Numbered from the stretch's first letter, positions 26,886 through 35,577 are shown. The stretch: 64,000 nt of DNA from Alphaproteobacteria bacterium (GCA_040220875.1 JAVJVX010000003.1:200969-264968); one strand, 5' to 3'. A program made the numbers and translations. Notes: generated from the sequence alone by a model not told the origin.

Positions 26886-28679
26886 ATGTCTGGAACAATT
26901 TTAAGAAGCGGTCGCGCGGCAATGGTCGCCGGCGCGCTCGCCTTGGTTTCGTCACCGCTGGCGGCGGCGCAGATTTCGGGAAAGATCGTGGATGAGGCGG
27001 GCAATCCCGTTCCCTATGTTCGGGTTACCGTGGAGGGGGACCAGATGGTCCCGACGACGACGACGGTGTTTTCCGATACGACCGGCGAATTCCAGACCCC
27101 GGACCTCAAGGCCGATTACGATCCGGAGACCATGGCCGTGACCACGTTCCGCATCGGCTTCGAGGAGGCCGAGCGAAACCTGGAAGCTGACGGCGATGAT
27201 GTCGTGCTGAATGTCACGCTGAAAACCAAGGAGAATGTCGCGGATCAGGTGCCGGCTTCGGCCTGGTACGGGGGAGAGCCCGGCGACCGCGACCTTCACA
27301 TCGCCATCAACGAATGCGGCGGCTGCCATCAGATGGCGGCCGAGCGCATGAAGGTCATGGCCGAATCCCTGGCCGGACTCTCGGTCGAGGAGAAGGAGCA
27401 GGCCTGGCGCGGCATCGTGCAATACATGCGCGAGCGGGCGCTGCAGATGGGGCCGTCGGACTATGAAGGTTCGCATCTGCGCTGGGGCCTGACCGAGGGG
27501 TCCGAGGAATACATGGCGGCGATTACGCCCGACGGCAGCTTCTTCATGCCCAAGGATGAGGACTGGTCCGTTGCCTATCTGGCGCGCAAATTGCCGGACA
27601 ATTTCGACTACATGACCGGCTATAACGATATCGAGGAGCTCGGCGAGTACGGGGTCACCAAGGACACGGTGATCGAGGAGTACAGCCTGCCCACCTTCGG
27701 TTGGACGCGGGAAGTCTCGGTTGCGCCAGGCTCGCCCTATGTCTGGTTTGTGGAACTGGACAAGGACCGCCTCGGGCGGCTCGATCCGACCGACGGCTCC
27801 GTAAAATGGGTGGATGTGCCGGGCGAGGGCCCGCAGGGGCCGCATACGCTCAATGCCGATGCGGACGGCAACCTCTGGGCCGCGCTCGAGGAAAGCTATT
27901 CGATCGGACGTTACAACCCGAAGACGGACAAGTGGGATATCTTCCCGCCGCCCGAGGGCGTGAAGTTCGCGATCACCCACGATACGGCCTTCGATTCGAA
28001 CCGCCACGTGGTGGCCGACGAGGAAGGGCGCATCTGGCTGACGCTGGTGGGACTCAACGAGCTTTGGAGCGTGGATCTGGAAACCAAGGAAGTGGAGCGG
28101 CATCCGCTACCGCTCCCCGAGGACGAGACCAAGTTTCATGCCTTCGTCTATGGCTCGATCATCGAACCCGACAAGAGCCACATCTGGTGGACCCAGCTCC
28201 ATGGGTTCCTGGGCTCCTTCAACATCAAGGAAGGCTATGTGGATCGCATCATCCCGTTCCCGTATGGTGCTGCGCCGCGGCGCATGGCGATCGAACCCAA
28301 CGGCACGCTCTGGGTGCCGCTCTACGGTGACGGCCAGCTTGTGAAGGTGGATACGGAAAAGGGCAAGATTCTCGCGACCTATGATATGCCGGACCGGAAA
28401 GGGGCCTCGTATTCGATCACCTGGGATCCCGGCCGCGAAGTCGTCTGGGTCGGCACCACCAATTCCGACCGGGTCTATCGTTTCGATCCCAAGACCGAAC
28501 GGTGGACACACTACCCGCTGCCCCGGGCCGAGGCATTCCTCAGGATGATCGAGCTCGATCACGAGACAGGTGATCTCTGGACGTCGTATTCCAACTTCCC
28601 GATCGGACCGAGAGACCCCGAGATTTACGGGCGGGCAGATGCGAACAACATGGTCGTCCGCATTCACCCGGGAGACTGA
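26886..28679 (+). CDS. Secreted protein: carboxypeptidase-regulatory-like domain, heme-type CxxCH, Vgb-like beta-propeller
   Basis: The 597-residue protein has a signal peptide (to about AAAQ at 28-30), a Gly/Pro-rich beta-sandwich (about 30-115, QISGKIVDEAGNPVPYVRVTVEG) of the carboxypeptidase-regulatory type, a helical region with a CGGCH motif (Cys144, Cys147, His148), then a beta-propeller of the virginiamycin-B-lyase type (about 260-590) with repeated DxxGxxWxxL-like turns such as DADGNLWAALE and DEEGRIWLTLV. CxxCH suggests covalent heme; whether it is matured is untested. AAGGAGGA precedes the start. Calling it a lyase would go beyond the evidence; periplasmic redox or binding role is likelier. 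Confidence 0.75.
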   Translation: MSGTILRSGRAAMVAGALALVSSPLAAAQISGKIVDEAGNPVPYVRVTVEGDQMVPTTTTVFSDTTGEFQTPDLKADYDPETMAVTTFRIGFEEAERNLEADGDDVVLNVTLKTKENVADQVPASAWYGGEPGDRDLHIAINECGGCHQMAAERMKVMAESLAGLSVEEKEQAWRGIVQYMRERALQMGPSDYEGSHLRWGLTEGSEEYMAAITPDGSFFMPKDEDWSVAYLARKLPDNFDYMTGYNDIEELGEYGVTKDTVIEEYSLPTFGWTREVSVAPGSPYVWFVELDKDRLGRLDPTDGSVKWVDVPGEGPQGPHTLNADADGNLWAALEESYSIGRYNPKTDKWDIFPPPEGVKFAITHDTAFDSNRHVVADEEGRIWLTLVGLNELWSVDLETKEVERHPLPLPEDETKFHAFVYGSIIEPDKSHIWWTQLHGFLGSFNIKEGYVDRIIPFPYGAAPRRMAIEPNGTLWVPLYGDGQLVKVDTEKGKILATYDMPDRKGASYSITWDPGREVVWVGTTNSDRVYRFDPKTERWTHYPLPRAEAFLRMIELDHETGDLWTSYSNFPIGPRDPEIYGRADANNMVVRIHPGD

Positions 28680-28681
28680 CG

Positions 28682-29254
28682 ATTATTGGGAAACTCATCC
28701 AAGTCGCCGGACGGGGCCTCGCGGGCCTCGTCCGGCCGGCTCTGGTCCTCGCGCTCGCGCTGCCGGTGCTCTGGGCCTGTTCCGAAGATAATGGTGCCGA
28801 CAAGCAGGCTGCCACCGACAAGGCGTTCGACGATATCGTTTTCGAATCGACCGAAATCCGGGTCCTCAACCCCTGGATCCGGGGCAAGATCGGCAGCCGT
28901 GACGCTCGTCTTTACCTTCAATTGCGCAACCTCGGCGAAGCGCCTGACGAGCTGATGGGGGCGTCGACCCCATTGGCGACGAGCGCGAGTGTCGTCCGGG
29001 AAACGGACTCCGAATCGGAAAAGGGCGAAGCCGGTGCCCTGACGCTCATCCTGCCCCCCGGTGAAACCGTGGCGCTCGAGCCCGGCGTCGGTGGCATCCT
29101 TATGGGCGAGAAACAGGAGCCGTTTATTGCGGGCAAGATGGTGCCGGTCACCCTGCATTTCAGGAACGCGGCCGATCTCGAGATCGAGGCGCAGATCCGC
29201 TTTCACCCGCCCAACGTGAACGTTCGGGATTACATCAGGAAGGCCACACAGTAG
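28682..29254 (+). CDS. PCuAC-like (DUF461-type) lipoprotein with atypical start
   Basis: The frame from 28682 gives an N-terminal hydrophobic stretch ending in the lipobox VLWAC (Cys34), then a domain with the PCuAC pattern LYLQLRNLGEAPDELMGAST and LILPPGETVALEPG. No ATG exists; ATT at 28682, or the next ATT, lies seven bases from GGGAG, so a rare ATT start is the best reading. A GTG at 28766 would cut off nearly the whole signal sequence. The usual His/Met copper ligands are not seen: the HLM-like position reads GGILMG. Metal binding is therefore doubtful. It follows the propeller gene by two bases. Confidence 0.6.
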   Translation: MIGKLIQVAGRGLAGLVRPALVLALALPVLWACSEDNGADKQAATDKAFDDIVFESTEIRVLNPWIRGKIGSRDARLYLQLRNLGEAPDELMGASTPLATSASVVRETDSESEKGEAGALTLILPPGETVALEPGVGGILMGEKQEPFIAGKMVPVTLHFRNAADLEIEAQIRFHPPNVNVRDYIRKATQ

Positions 29255-29412
29255 GAAGGTTCCCCCGCCCGATCGCGGGCCTGTCTGCAAGCTTCTTGAC
29301 CTCGTCTTAACCTGTACGCATTAAGGCTTCTGGATTGCCGGAACGGCCTGGCGGACAATCGTCCGCCGGACACCGACGGCATGCACGGCGAGTCCGGCCA
29401 GAGGCGTTTGAT

Positions 29413-30846
29413 GTGGTGAAAGAAGCGGAAATCTGTGAGGCGCCGGAAGGCGCCTCGACTGACGCCGGACTCCGGGCGTCGCGGCTGGCGATCCTGCACA
29501 AGACCACGCGTCTTGACCCTCTCAATATCATCATTCTCGCGACGGCGATTGCCGGGACGCTCCACCTGCTGGAACTGGGGACGCCACCAGCCATTCTGGG
29601 CTGGCTTGGCGCGATGACGGCCGGCGCGGGACTCTCGGCCGTGATCAACCAGGGACTGCGCCTCGGGCGGCTGCACTTCTCCAGACCGGAATTGACTGAG
29701 AATATGGTCGCCGTGCTGGCCGGCGTCATCACCCTTGGCTGGAGCGCGCTTCTTTTTCTGTTCTGGCCCGAAGATGACAAATTCGCGGCCGTCATCATGA
29801 CGGTTTCCCTGCTTGTCCTGAACTTTCCGATCGGCATGAAACTGAGCATTTCGCCCAGAGTCTTTGCCGTCACTTGCGCGGCATTGAACGGGCCAATCCT
29901 GGTCAAGCTGATCGGTGCCGGCGCCACCGAATTTCACGTACTGGTGGTCGTGACCCTCATGAGTATGGCTGGCGCCATCGGAAGTGCCTGGGAATTGAAC
30001 CGGAGCATCTCTGCCAATCTGACCCTGGGCCGGCGTAACCGCGACCTCATCCGGGAGCTTCGCACTGCCCTGCAACGGGCCGAAGAGGCCAATGTGGCCA
30101 AAACCCACTTTCTCGCCAATACCAGCCACGAATTGCGCACACCGCTGAACGCGATCATCGGATTTTCCGAACTGATGAAGGACGAGCATATGGGGCCGCT
30201 CGACCGGAAATATCGGCAATATGCCGACGACATTCATGAAAGCGGCCGCCATCTCCTTTCAGTGATCAATGACATTCTGGATCTCGCCAAAATCGAGGCC
30301 GACCGGATGGACGTCGATGCCGAGCGGGTCGATTTGCGAGCGGTCTGGAATACGGCCTTGCGCATGGTCGCACCGCGAGCCGAGCGCGCCGGGGTTGATC
30401 TGATGGCCCGGATCGATGGGAGCCTGCCGCCCCTGCTTGCGGATGAGCGCCGGTTGACCCAGGTCGCGATCAACCTGCTGGCCAATGCCATCGACTTTAC
30501 GCCGGCAGGAGGTGATGTGGTTTTCCGCGCGCGCCTGGCGGAAGAAAATGACCTGATCGTGACGGTCTCGGATACCGGAGTGGGGATGGCGCCCGAAGAG
30601 ATCCCCCGTGCCCTCGCCCCCTTCGAACAGGTCGAAACGGGGCTGGCACGCCGCCGCGGGGGCACGGGCCTCGGGCTGTCCCTGTCCAAGCGGATCGTCG
30701 AGCTGCTCGGCGGGACGATGAAAGTGACGAGTGCCGCCGGCATCGGTACAACGGTCGCCTTACATTTTCCAAGGAATCTGGTCCTGTCGGAAATCGCACC
30801 GCCGACAGACACGGAACCGGCTCAATCTATTTCATCGGGAAAATGA
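29413..30846 (+). CDS. Membrane-bound sensor histidine kinase
   Basis: From the GTG at 29413 the protein has 477 residues: about five or six N-terminal transmembrane helices (residues 33-195), a coiled linker, a HisKA domain with FLANTSHELRTPLNAIIG around residue 235 and an HATPase domain with DTGVGMA and GGTGLGLSLSKRIVELLGG. The membrane part is of the type that senses without a periplasmic domain. An in-frame TTG 78 bases upstream is possible, but an AGAGGC site precedes the GTG. No response regulator is adjacent. Its 3' end overlaps the convergent DUF952 gene by 25 bases. Confidence 0.82.
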   Translation: MVKEAEICEAPEGASTDAGLRASRLAILHKTTRLDPLNIIILATAIAGTLHLLELGTPPAILGWLGAMTAGAGLSAVINQGLRLGRLHFSRPELTENMVAVLAGVITLGWSALLFLFWPEDDKFAAVIMTVSLLVLNFPIGMKLSISPRVFAVTCAALNGPILVKLIGAGATEFHVLVVVTLMSMAGAIGSAWELNRSISANLTLGRRNRDLIRELRTALQRAEEANVAKTHFLANTSHELRTPLNAIIGFSELMKDEHMGPLDRKYRQYADDIHESGRHLLSVINDILDLAKIEADRMDVDAERVDLRAVWNTALRMVAPRAERAGVDLMARIDGSLPPLLADERRLTQVAINLLANAIDFTPAGGDVVFRARLAEENDLIVTVSDTGVGMAPEEIPRALAPFEQVETGLARRRGGTGLGLSLSKRIVELLGGTMKVTSAAGIGTTVALHFPRNLVLSEIAPPTDTEPAQSISSGK

Positions 30847-31169
30847 TCGGTGCGGCCAAGTCCGTCTCTCAGCGTCCACCAGCGCACGACATGAGCCGGA
30901 TCGAGGGTCCTGTAGAGATGGGGAAAGAGGCGTCCGTCCCGCGACGGCTCCCATCTCAGGGCCGCGCCGAGCGGGGCGGTGGCAACCTTGAGGAGCACCA
31001 GATCCGGCCAAGAGGCGCAGTGGAGCCGGGCGCTATCGCGCACTGTCGCGGCCGTCGAGAAATGCAGAAACCCCGAGCCCGTCCGCAGCAGGGCCGCGCC
31101 ATAGGCGCCGCGCGTCCTGCCATCGTGCCAGTCTCCGGCGCGACACAGATGATAGATGAAATCGGCCAT
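30822..31169 (-). CDS. DUF952 family protein
   Basis: The 115-residue protein shows the DUF952 pattern IYHLCRAGDWHDGRTRGAY, FLHFSTAATVRDSARLH, LLKVATAPL and FPHLYRTLDPAHVVR. This small alpha/beta family is related by fold to ADP-ribosyltransferase-like domains; its function is not established. The ATG at 31169 gives the normal family start, though the frame is open upstream through a repeated gatccgga-rich stretch. It is convergent with the sensor kinase gene and overlaps it by 25 bases. Confidence 0.8.
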   Translation of the reverse strand: MADFIYHLCRAGDWHDGRTRGAYGAALLRTGSGFLHFSTAATVRDSARLHCASWPDLVLLKVATAPLGAALRWEPSRDGRLFPHLYRTLDPAHVVRWWTLRDGLGRTDHFPDEID

Positions 31170-31314
31170 GATCGGTGCCGCTCCGGACCCGGCCGCAGGA
31201 TCCGATCCGGACCCGATCCGGAACCGCTCCGGATCGCTACGGCGCTGAAAAATTTGGCTTTTCATTTCCTAATCAAGTAGTTTCAGCCTGGCAAGGCAAG
31301 GGCGCAGGGGACCC

Positions 31315-31749
31315 ATGAAACGGGACTTTCAAGGCCACGAGGATTTCCGGCGACCGGCATCGTCTGCCGGCGGGTCCGACCGGGGCTTCGGCCTCGTCTT
31401 TGCGGTCGTCTTCATGATTATCGGGCTCTTCCCCGTCTGGAGCGGCGCGCCGCCCTACGCCTGGGCGCTCGTTCTGGCGGCCGCCTTTCTAATGCTCGCC
31501 CTGGCCTGGCCGCGCGCGCTACACCCCTTGAACCGAGTCTGGACGGCTTTTGGCCTGGCGCTGCACAAGATTGTCAGCCCGGTCATTCTCGCCATTCTCT
31601 ATTACGGCACCGTCGTGCCCACCGGCGTCGCGCTCAAGCTGTTTGGCAAGGACCCGTTGCAGCGCCGGTTCGATGTCACTCGGTCAAGCTATTGGATTAT
31701 GCGTGATCCGCCGGGACCAAGCGGCGAGTCGATGAAGAACCAGTTTTGA
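31315..31749 (+). CDS. SxtJ-family membrane protein
   Basis: The 144-residue protein has two hydrophobic hairpins (about residues 24-60 and 77-105) and a conserved basic region LFGKDPLQRRFDVTRSSYWI after them, a pattern typical of SxtJ-like proteins found with carbamoyltransferases. It is followed by a 49-residue membrane protein and a carbamoyltransferase gene, the familiar triad. SxtJ is named from saxitoxin clusters, but this triad occurs in many bacteria without that toxin and does not indicate toxin synthesis. Its biochemical role is unknown. Confidence 0.78.
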   Translation: MKRDFQGHEDFRRPASSAGGSDRGFGLVFAVVFMIIGLFPVWSGAPPYAWALVLAAAFLMLALAWPRALHPLNRVWTAFGLALHKIVSPVILAILYYGTVVPTGVALKLFGKDPLQRRFDVTRSSYWIMRDPPGPSGESMKNQF

Positions 31750-31785
31750 GGTGGCCGGGGCCGCCTACCTGAAGAAGGATTTAAC

Positions 31786-31935
31786 ATGGGTTTCCTTGTC
31801 GAACTTTGGACCTTCCTGAGGGTCCGCCGGAAATTCTGGCTTCTGCCGGTGCTGCTCATGATGGCGCTCTTTGGCGGCCTGATCGTGCTCAGCCAGGGCT
31901 CTGCCGTCGCGCCTTTCATCTACACGATTTTCTAG
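31786..31935 (+). CDS. DUF5989-like 49-residue membrane protein
   Basis: This short gene, between the SxtJ-like gene and the carbamoyltransferase, encodes MGFLVELWTFLRVRRKFWLL followed by one hydrophobic helix (residues 18-36) and a short tail ending APFIYTIF. GAAGGA lies six bases before the ATG, and 10 bases separate it from the next start. Small proteins of this pattern (DUF5989) are regular companions of SxtJ and carbamoyltransferase. Function unknown; probably a membrane subunit of the same system. Confidence 0.8.
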   Translation: MGFLVELWTFLRVRRKFWLLPVLLMMALFGGLIVLSQGSAVAPFIYTIF

Positions 31936-31945
31936 CGGCCACGTG

Positions 31946-33790
31946 ATGCGTGTCCTTGGAGTTTCCGCGTTCTATCACGATAGTGCGGCCGCGCTCGTTG
32001 TTGACGGCGATATCGTTGCCGCCGCGCAGGAGGAGCGCTTTACCCGCAAGAAACATGATGCGGCCTTTCCCGAGAAGGCGATCTCGTTCTGTCTGGCCGA
32101 AGCAGGTGTCGGTCTTGAAGACATTGATTTTGTGGCGTTTTACGACAAGCCGTTTCTGAAATTCGAGCGGCTTCTCGAAACCTACATCGCCTTCGCGCCA
32201 AAAGGCTTCCAATCCTTTCGCATGGCGATGCCCGTCTGGCTGCGGGAGAAGCTGTTTCAGAAAGATCTGCTGCGCAAGGAATTCCAGAAATTTCATTCGG
32301 GATTCGACTGGCAGAACCGGCTTCTTTTCAGCGAGCATCACTTAAGTCACGCGGCAAGTGCCTTTTATCCATGCCCGTTCGAGGAAGCCCTGGTCCTGAC
32401 AATGGATGGGGTTGGAGAATGGGCGACGACGTCGGCCGCGCTGGGACGCGGGAGCTCGCTTGAGGTCACGCGGGAAATGCATTTTCCCCATTCACTGGGC
32501 CTGCTTTATTCCGCTTTCACCTACTACACGGGCTTCAAGGTCAATTCAGGCGAATACAAGCTCATGGGGCTGGCGCCCTACGGCGTGCCTGAATATCGCG
32601 ATCGCATACTGGACAATCTCGTCGACCTGAAGCCGGACGGCACGTTTCGCCTGGATCAGTCATATTTCGACTACTGTACCGGGCTTCGGATGACGAACCG
32701 GAAATTCGACTCTCTCTTCGGCCAGCCGGCGCGAGGTCCCGAGGAGCGGCTGACACAGTTCCACATGGACGTTGCCGCCTCGATCCAGGCGGTGACGGAA
32801 GAGATCGTGCTGCGCTTGACGCGCGCTCTGGCGGCTGAGACCGGACAGCGGAATCTCTGCCTCGCGGGCGGTGTCGCGCTGAACTGCGTCGCCAATGGCA
32901 AGGTCCTGGCCGACGGTGCCTTCGATCATATCTGGGTGCAGCCAGCGGCGGGGGATGCCGGGGGTGCGCTGGGCGCGGCGCTCGCGGTATATTATCTCAA
33001 CCAGGGTCAAAAGCGCCCCCCGCCGTCGAACGGGCCGGGCGAAGACGCCATGAAGGGCGCCTATCTCGGCCCTGGCTTTTCCAATGATGAGATCACGGCG
33101 GCGCTGGACGCGGCTGGCGCCAGGTACGATGTCATGTCCGATGACGTGCTCGTCGCCCGTACGGCCGATGCACTGGCAAACGGCCAGGCGGTCGGCTGGT
33201 TTCAGGGGCGCATGGAATTCGGTCCGCGGGCGCTGGGTGGCCGGTCCATCCTGGCGGACCCGCGCTCGCCCGATATGCAGCGCACGCTCAATCTGAAGGT
33301 GAAGTACCGCGAATCCTTCCGACCCTTCGCCCCGAGCGTGGCGCGGGAAAATGTCGCTGACTGGTTCAACCTCGACAAAGACAGCCCGTACATGCTGATC
33401 GTGGCCGAGGTTCGTGAAGACCGCCGCCGGAAGATGACCCATGCGGAAGAGCAGCTCTTCGGGATCGAGAAGCTGAACGTGCCCCGCTCCGAGATACCGG
33501 CGGTCACGCATGTCGATTATTCCGCCCGCATACAGACGGTAACGCCGGCCACCAACCCGCGTTATCATGCGCTACTGAAGGCTTTCGAGGCGCGAACCGG
33601 ATGTCCCGTACTGGTGAATACGTCCTTTAACGTGCGCGGCGAGCCCATTGTCTGCACGCCGCTGGACGCGTTCCGGTGTTTTATGGGGTGCGAATTGGAT
33701 GTGCTCGCAATCGGGAATTGCCTGCTCCGCAAGGAGGATCAGGACCCGGCGCTCGAGACCGACTACAAGGATGCATTCGAGCTGGATTAA
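31946..33790 (+). CDS. Carbamoyltransferase (NodU/CmcH/TobZ family)
   Basis: The 614-residue enzyme has the N-terminal YrdC-partner-like ASKHA domain with GVSAFYHDSAAALVVDG, HHLSHAASAFYPCPF near 130 and GVGEWATTSAALG near 155, and the C-terminal YrdC-like carbamoyl-adenylate domain with FQGRMEFGPRALGGRSILAD near 420 and NTSFNVRGEPIVCTPLDA near 560. Such enzymes move a carbamoyl group from carbamoyl phosphate, with ATP, to a hydroxyl of a small molecule or lipid. The acceptor is unknown here. ATG at 31946 was preferred over the overlapping GTG at 31943. Confidence 0.9.
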   Translation: MRVLGVSAFYHDSAAALVVDGDIVAAAQEERFTRKKHDAAFPEKAISFCLAEAGVGLEDIDFVAFYDKPFLKFERLLETYIAFAPKGFQSFRMAMPVWLREKLFQKDLLRKEFQKFHSGFDWQNRLLFSEHHLSHAASAFYPCPFEEALVLTMDGVGEWATTSAALGRGSSLEVTREMHFPHSLGLLYSAFTYYTGFKVNSGEYKLMGLAPYGVPEYRDRILDNLVDLKPDGTFRLDQSYFDYCTGLRMTNRKFDSLFGQPARGPEERLTQFHMDVAASIQAVTEEIVLRLTRALAAETGQRNLCLAGGVALNCVANGKVLADGAFDHIWVQPAAGDAGGALGAALAVYYLNQGQKRPPPSNGPGEDAMKGAYLGPGFSNDEITAALDAAGARYDVMSDDVLVARTADALANGQAVGWFQGRMEFGPRALGGRSILADPRSPDMQRTLNLKVKYRESFRPFAPSVARENVADWFNLDKDSPYMLIVAEVREDRRRKMTHAEEQLFGIEKLNVPRSEIPAVTHVDYSARIQTVTPATNPRYHALLKAFEARTGCPVLVNTSFNVRGEPIVCTPLDAFRCFMGCELDVLAIGNCLLRKEDQDPALETDYKDAFELD

Positions 33791-33815
33791 GCGTCACAAC
33801 CCCGATCGAGGGATC

Positions 33816-34487
33816 ATGTTTTCAAGTTTGTCCAAGGCCTTCGGGGATCTGGCGGATCCGGAGATCAGGCGCGTCATGTGGTGGGCGATCTGGCTGACCC
33901 TGGCGCTTCTCGTCCTGCTGGTATGGGGCGTGTGGGCGTTGGCTGGCGCGGTCGAGTTCGTGGCCAGCGGGTGGGCGGAAACGGCCATCGATCTGGTCAT
34001 CGGGGCGGGGGTCATGGTGCTGGCCGTCGTCCTTTTTCCGGCCGCTGTGCAGCTTGTCGCCTCCCAGTTTGCTGACCGGGTCGTTGCCGCGGTGGAGCGC
34101 CGGCATTACGCTAGCCTCCCGCCGGCCTCCGATGTTGGCGTGGGTGCCGCGCTCGCCGTTGCGATCAAGTTCGCGCTCGTCACCATCGGCCTGAACCTGC
34201 TGATGCTGCCATTTTATTTCATTCCCGTGGTCAATGCCTTCGTGTTCGTCTGGCTCAACGGGTATCTGCTGGGTCGCGAGCAATTCGAGCTTGTCATGCT
34301 GCGCCGCTTCCCGGCACGGGAGCTGGCCGGCCGCCGCCGGCGTGTTCGGGGGGGCATTACGGTGGTGGGACTTCCGCTGGCGGGCCTCGCGCTGGTGCCG
34401 CTGGTTAACCTAATGCTTCCCGTCCTGGGCGCGGCTTACATGACCCATCTCGTCCAGCGCATGCCCGAGGTGACGCACGAGGTCTAA
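33816..34487 (+). CDS. EI24/CysZ-like membrane protein
   Basis: The 223-residue protein has four or more hydrophobic segments (about 24-50, 58-78, 110-150, 180-210) and the pattern LPFYFIPVVNAFVFVWLNGYLLGREQFE in the third, matching the EI24 superfamily to which CysZ sulfate permeases belong. It lacks strong CysZ-specific marks, so transport of sulfate is only a possibility. The 3' end overlaps the convergent msrB by four bases. It follows the carbamoyltransferase gene after 25 bases and may be part of the same transcript. Confidence 0.72.
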   Translation: MFSSLSKAFGDLADPEIRRVMWWAIWLTLALLVLLVWGVWALAGAVEFVASGWAETAIDLVIGAGVMVLAVVLFPAAVQLVASQFADRVVAAVERRHYASLPPASDVGVGAALAVAIKFALVTIGLNLLMLPFYFIPVVNAFVFVWLNGYLLGREQFELVMLRRFPARELAGRRRRVRGGITVVGLPLAGLALVPLVNLMLPVLGAAYMTHLVQRMPEVTHEV

Positions 34488-34885
34488 TCCGCGTCCGGCA
34501 CCAGGTCGAGCGAGAGCGAGTTCATGCAGTATCGCTGGCCGGTCGGCGCCGGGCCATCCTCGAAAACATGGCCCAAATGGGCGCCGCACCGTCCGCAAAC
34601 GGCTTCGACGCGAACCATGCCATGGTTCGTGTCGCGGTGACAGGCGATGGCGTCGTCCTGAATGGGCGCCCAGAAGCTGGGCCATCCGGTGCCGGAATCG
34701 TATTTCGTCTCCGAGCGAAACAGCGCCTGGCCGCAGCATTTGCAATTGTACTGACCGGGGCGCTTCTCATCGCAGTAGATGCCGGAAAAGGGAGGCTCCG
34801 TCCCTTTCCCCCGGCAGACACGGAATTCCTCGGGGGTCAGCAGTTCTCGCCACTGGGTCTCAGTCTTTTCGATTTTCTCAACCAT
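34484..34885 (-). CDS. msrB: Peptide-methionine (R)-S-oxide reductase
   Basis: MsrB reduces the R form of methionine sulfoxide, complementing msrA at 16315. The 133-residue protein has both zinc-binding CxxC pairs (NCKCCG near residue 47 and CGRCG near 97), the substrate motif SGTGWPSFW, and the catalytic Cys in RYCMNSLSL near the C-terminus. All features of an active zinc-containing MsrB are present. It is not linked in an operon with msrA. Confidence 0.95.
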   Translation of the reverse strand: MVEKIEKTETQWRELLTPEEFRVCRGKGTEPPFSGIYCDEKRPGQYNCKCCGQALFRSETKYDSGTGWPSFWAPIQDDAIACHRDTNHGMVRVEAVCGRCGAHLGHVFEDGPAPTGQRYCMNSLSLDLVPDAD

Positions 34886-35076
34886 GGGACCGGTCTGATT
34901 CCTGGGACTGTAACAATTGAGCGGGCTGCGCCGCCTCCGCTGCCGGGTTCGGAGGATGCCTTGAAAGCCCGGCCTGTGTATAGTGGCATTTCGGGCCTGG
35001 CCGGGGGCAGGGCTGGCCGGAATAGGCCGGCCACAAGCCGGTCATGGCCACAGGGGGGCATTCAGAGTACCGCATC

Positions 35077-35577
35077 ATGATTAGAAGAACTGGCTCAGAT
35101 TTCCGTGAAATCGAGACCACCCCGCGCCGGCTTCGGACCCTGCTGGCGATGCTGGCCGGTCTGGTGCTGGCCGTTGGCCTTGGCGGCTGCGCCAGCGACA
35201 ACGAGGCGGATCTCGTCGGTCTTTGGCCTGATCCGCCGCTGCAGCCGGCCGGTGATATCAATCCGCATCTCTGGCAAGCGGCGATGGAGACGCTCGATTT
35301 CGTGGGTCCCTGGGGTGATTCCGACGCAGGCATTCTGATAACGCCCTGGCGGATCCTGCCGGAATCGCCCGGCGAGAGGTTCAAGATCCGGGTTTTCTTC
35401 TACGGCGAAGAGTTTGAGCGCGACACCCTCGAGGTGGTCGTCCTGCGCGATGTCCGGGCCGGAGATGACTGGGAGGGACGCGAACCGGAAGAGGCCACCG
35501 CCGCCGGGCTGGAGGCGATCATCTGGCAGCGCGCTCAGCAGATCCGGGCCGCCCAGGCGACCGGTTCGCGAGGATGA
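35077..35577 (+). CDS. DUF3576-like lipoprotein
   Basis: The protein has a lipoprotein signal with lipobox GLGGC near residue 38 (from ATG 35077; an ATG at 35044 is possible) and a mature part with INPHLWQAAMETLDFV, ILITPWRILPESPGERFKIRV and FYGEEFERDTLEVVVLRD. This is the DUF3576 layout seen in Alphaproteobacteria, of unknown function, placed in the outer membrane or periplasm. No partner gene is evident; the divergent msrB is 191 bases away. The C-terminal segment is Ala/Arg-rich and helical. Confidence 0.7.
   Translation: MIRRTGSDFREIETTPRRLRTLLAMLAGLVLAVGLGGCASDNEADLVGLWPDPPLQPAGDINPHLWQAAMETLDFVGPWGDSDAGILITPWRILPESPGERFKIRVFFYGEEFERDTLEVVVLRDVRAGDDWEGREPEEATAAGLEAIIWQRAQQIRAAQATGSRG

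Noticed and set aside
31315-33790. A saxitoxin-type biosynthetic cluster, suggested by the SxtJ name
   Set aside because: Only the widespread carbamoyltransferase triad is present; no polyketide, amidinotransferase or other saxitoxin genes occur.
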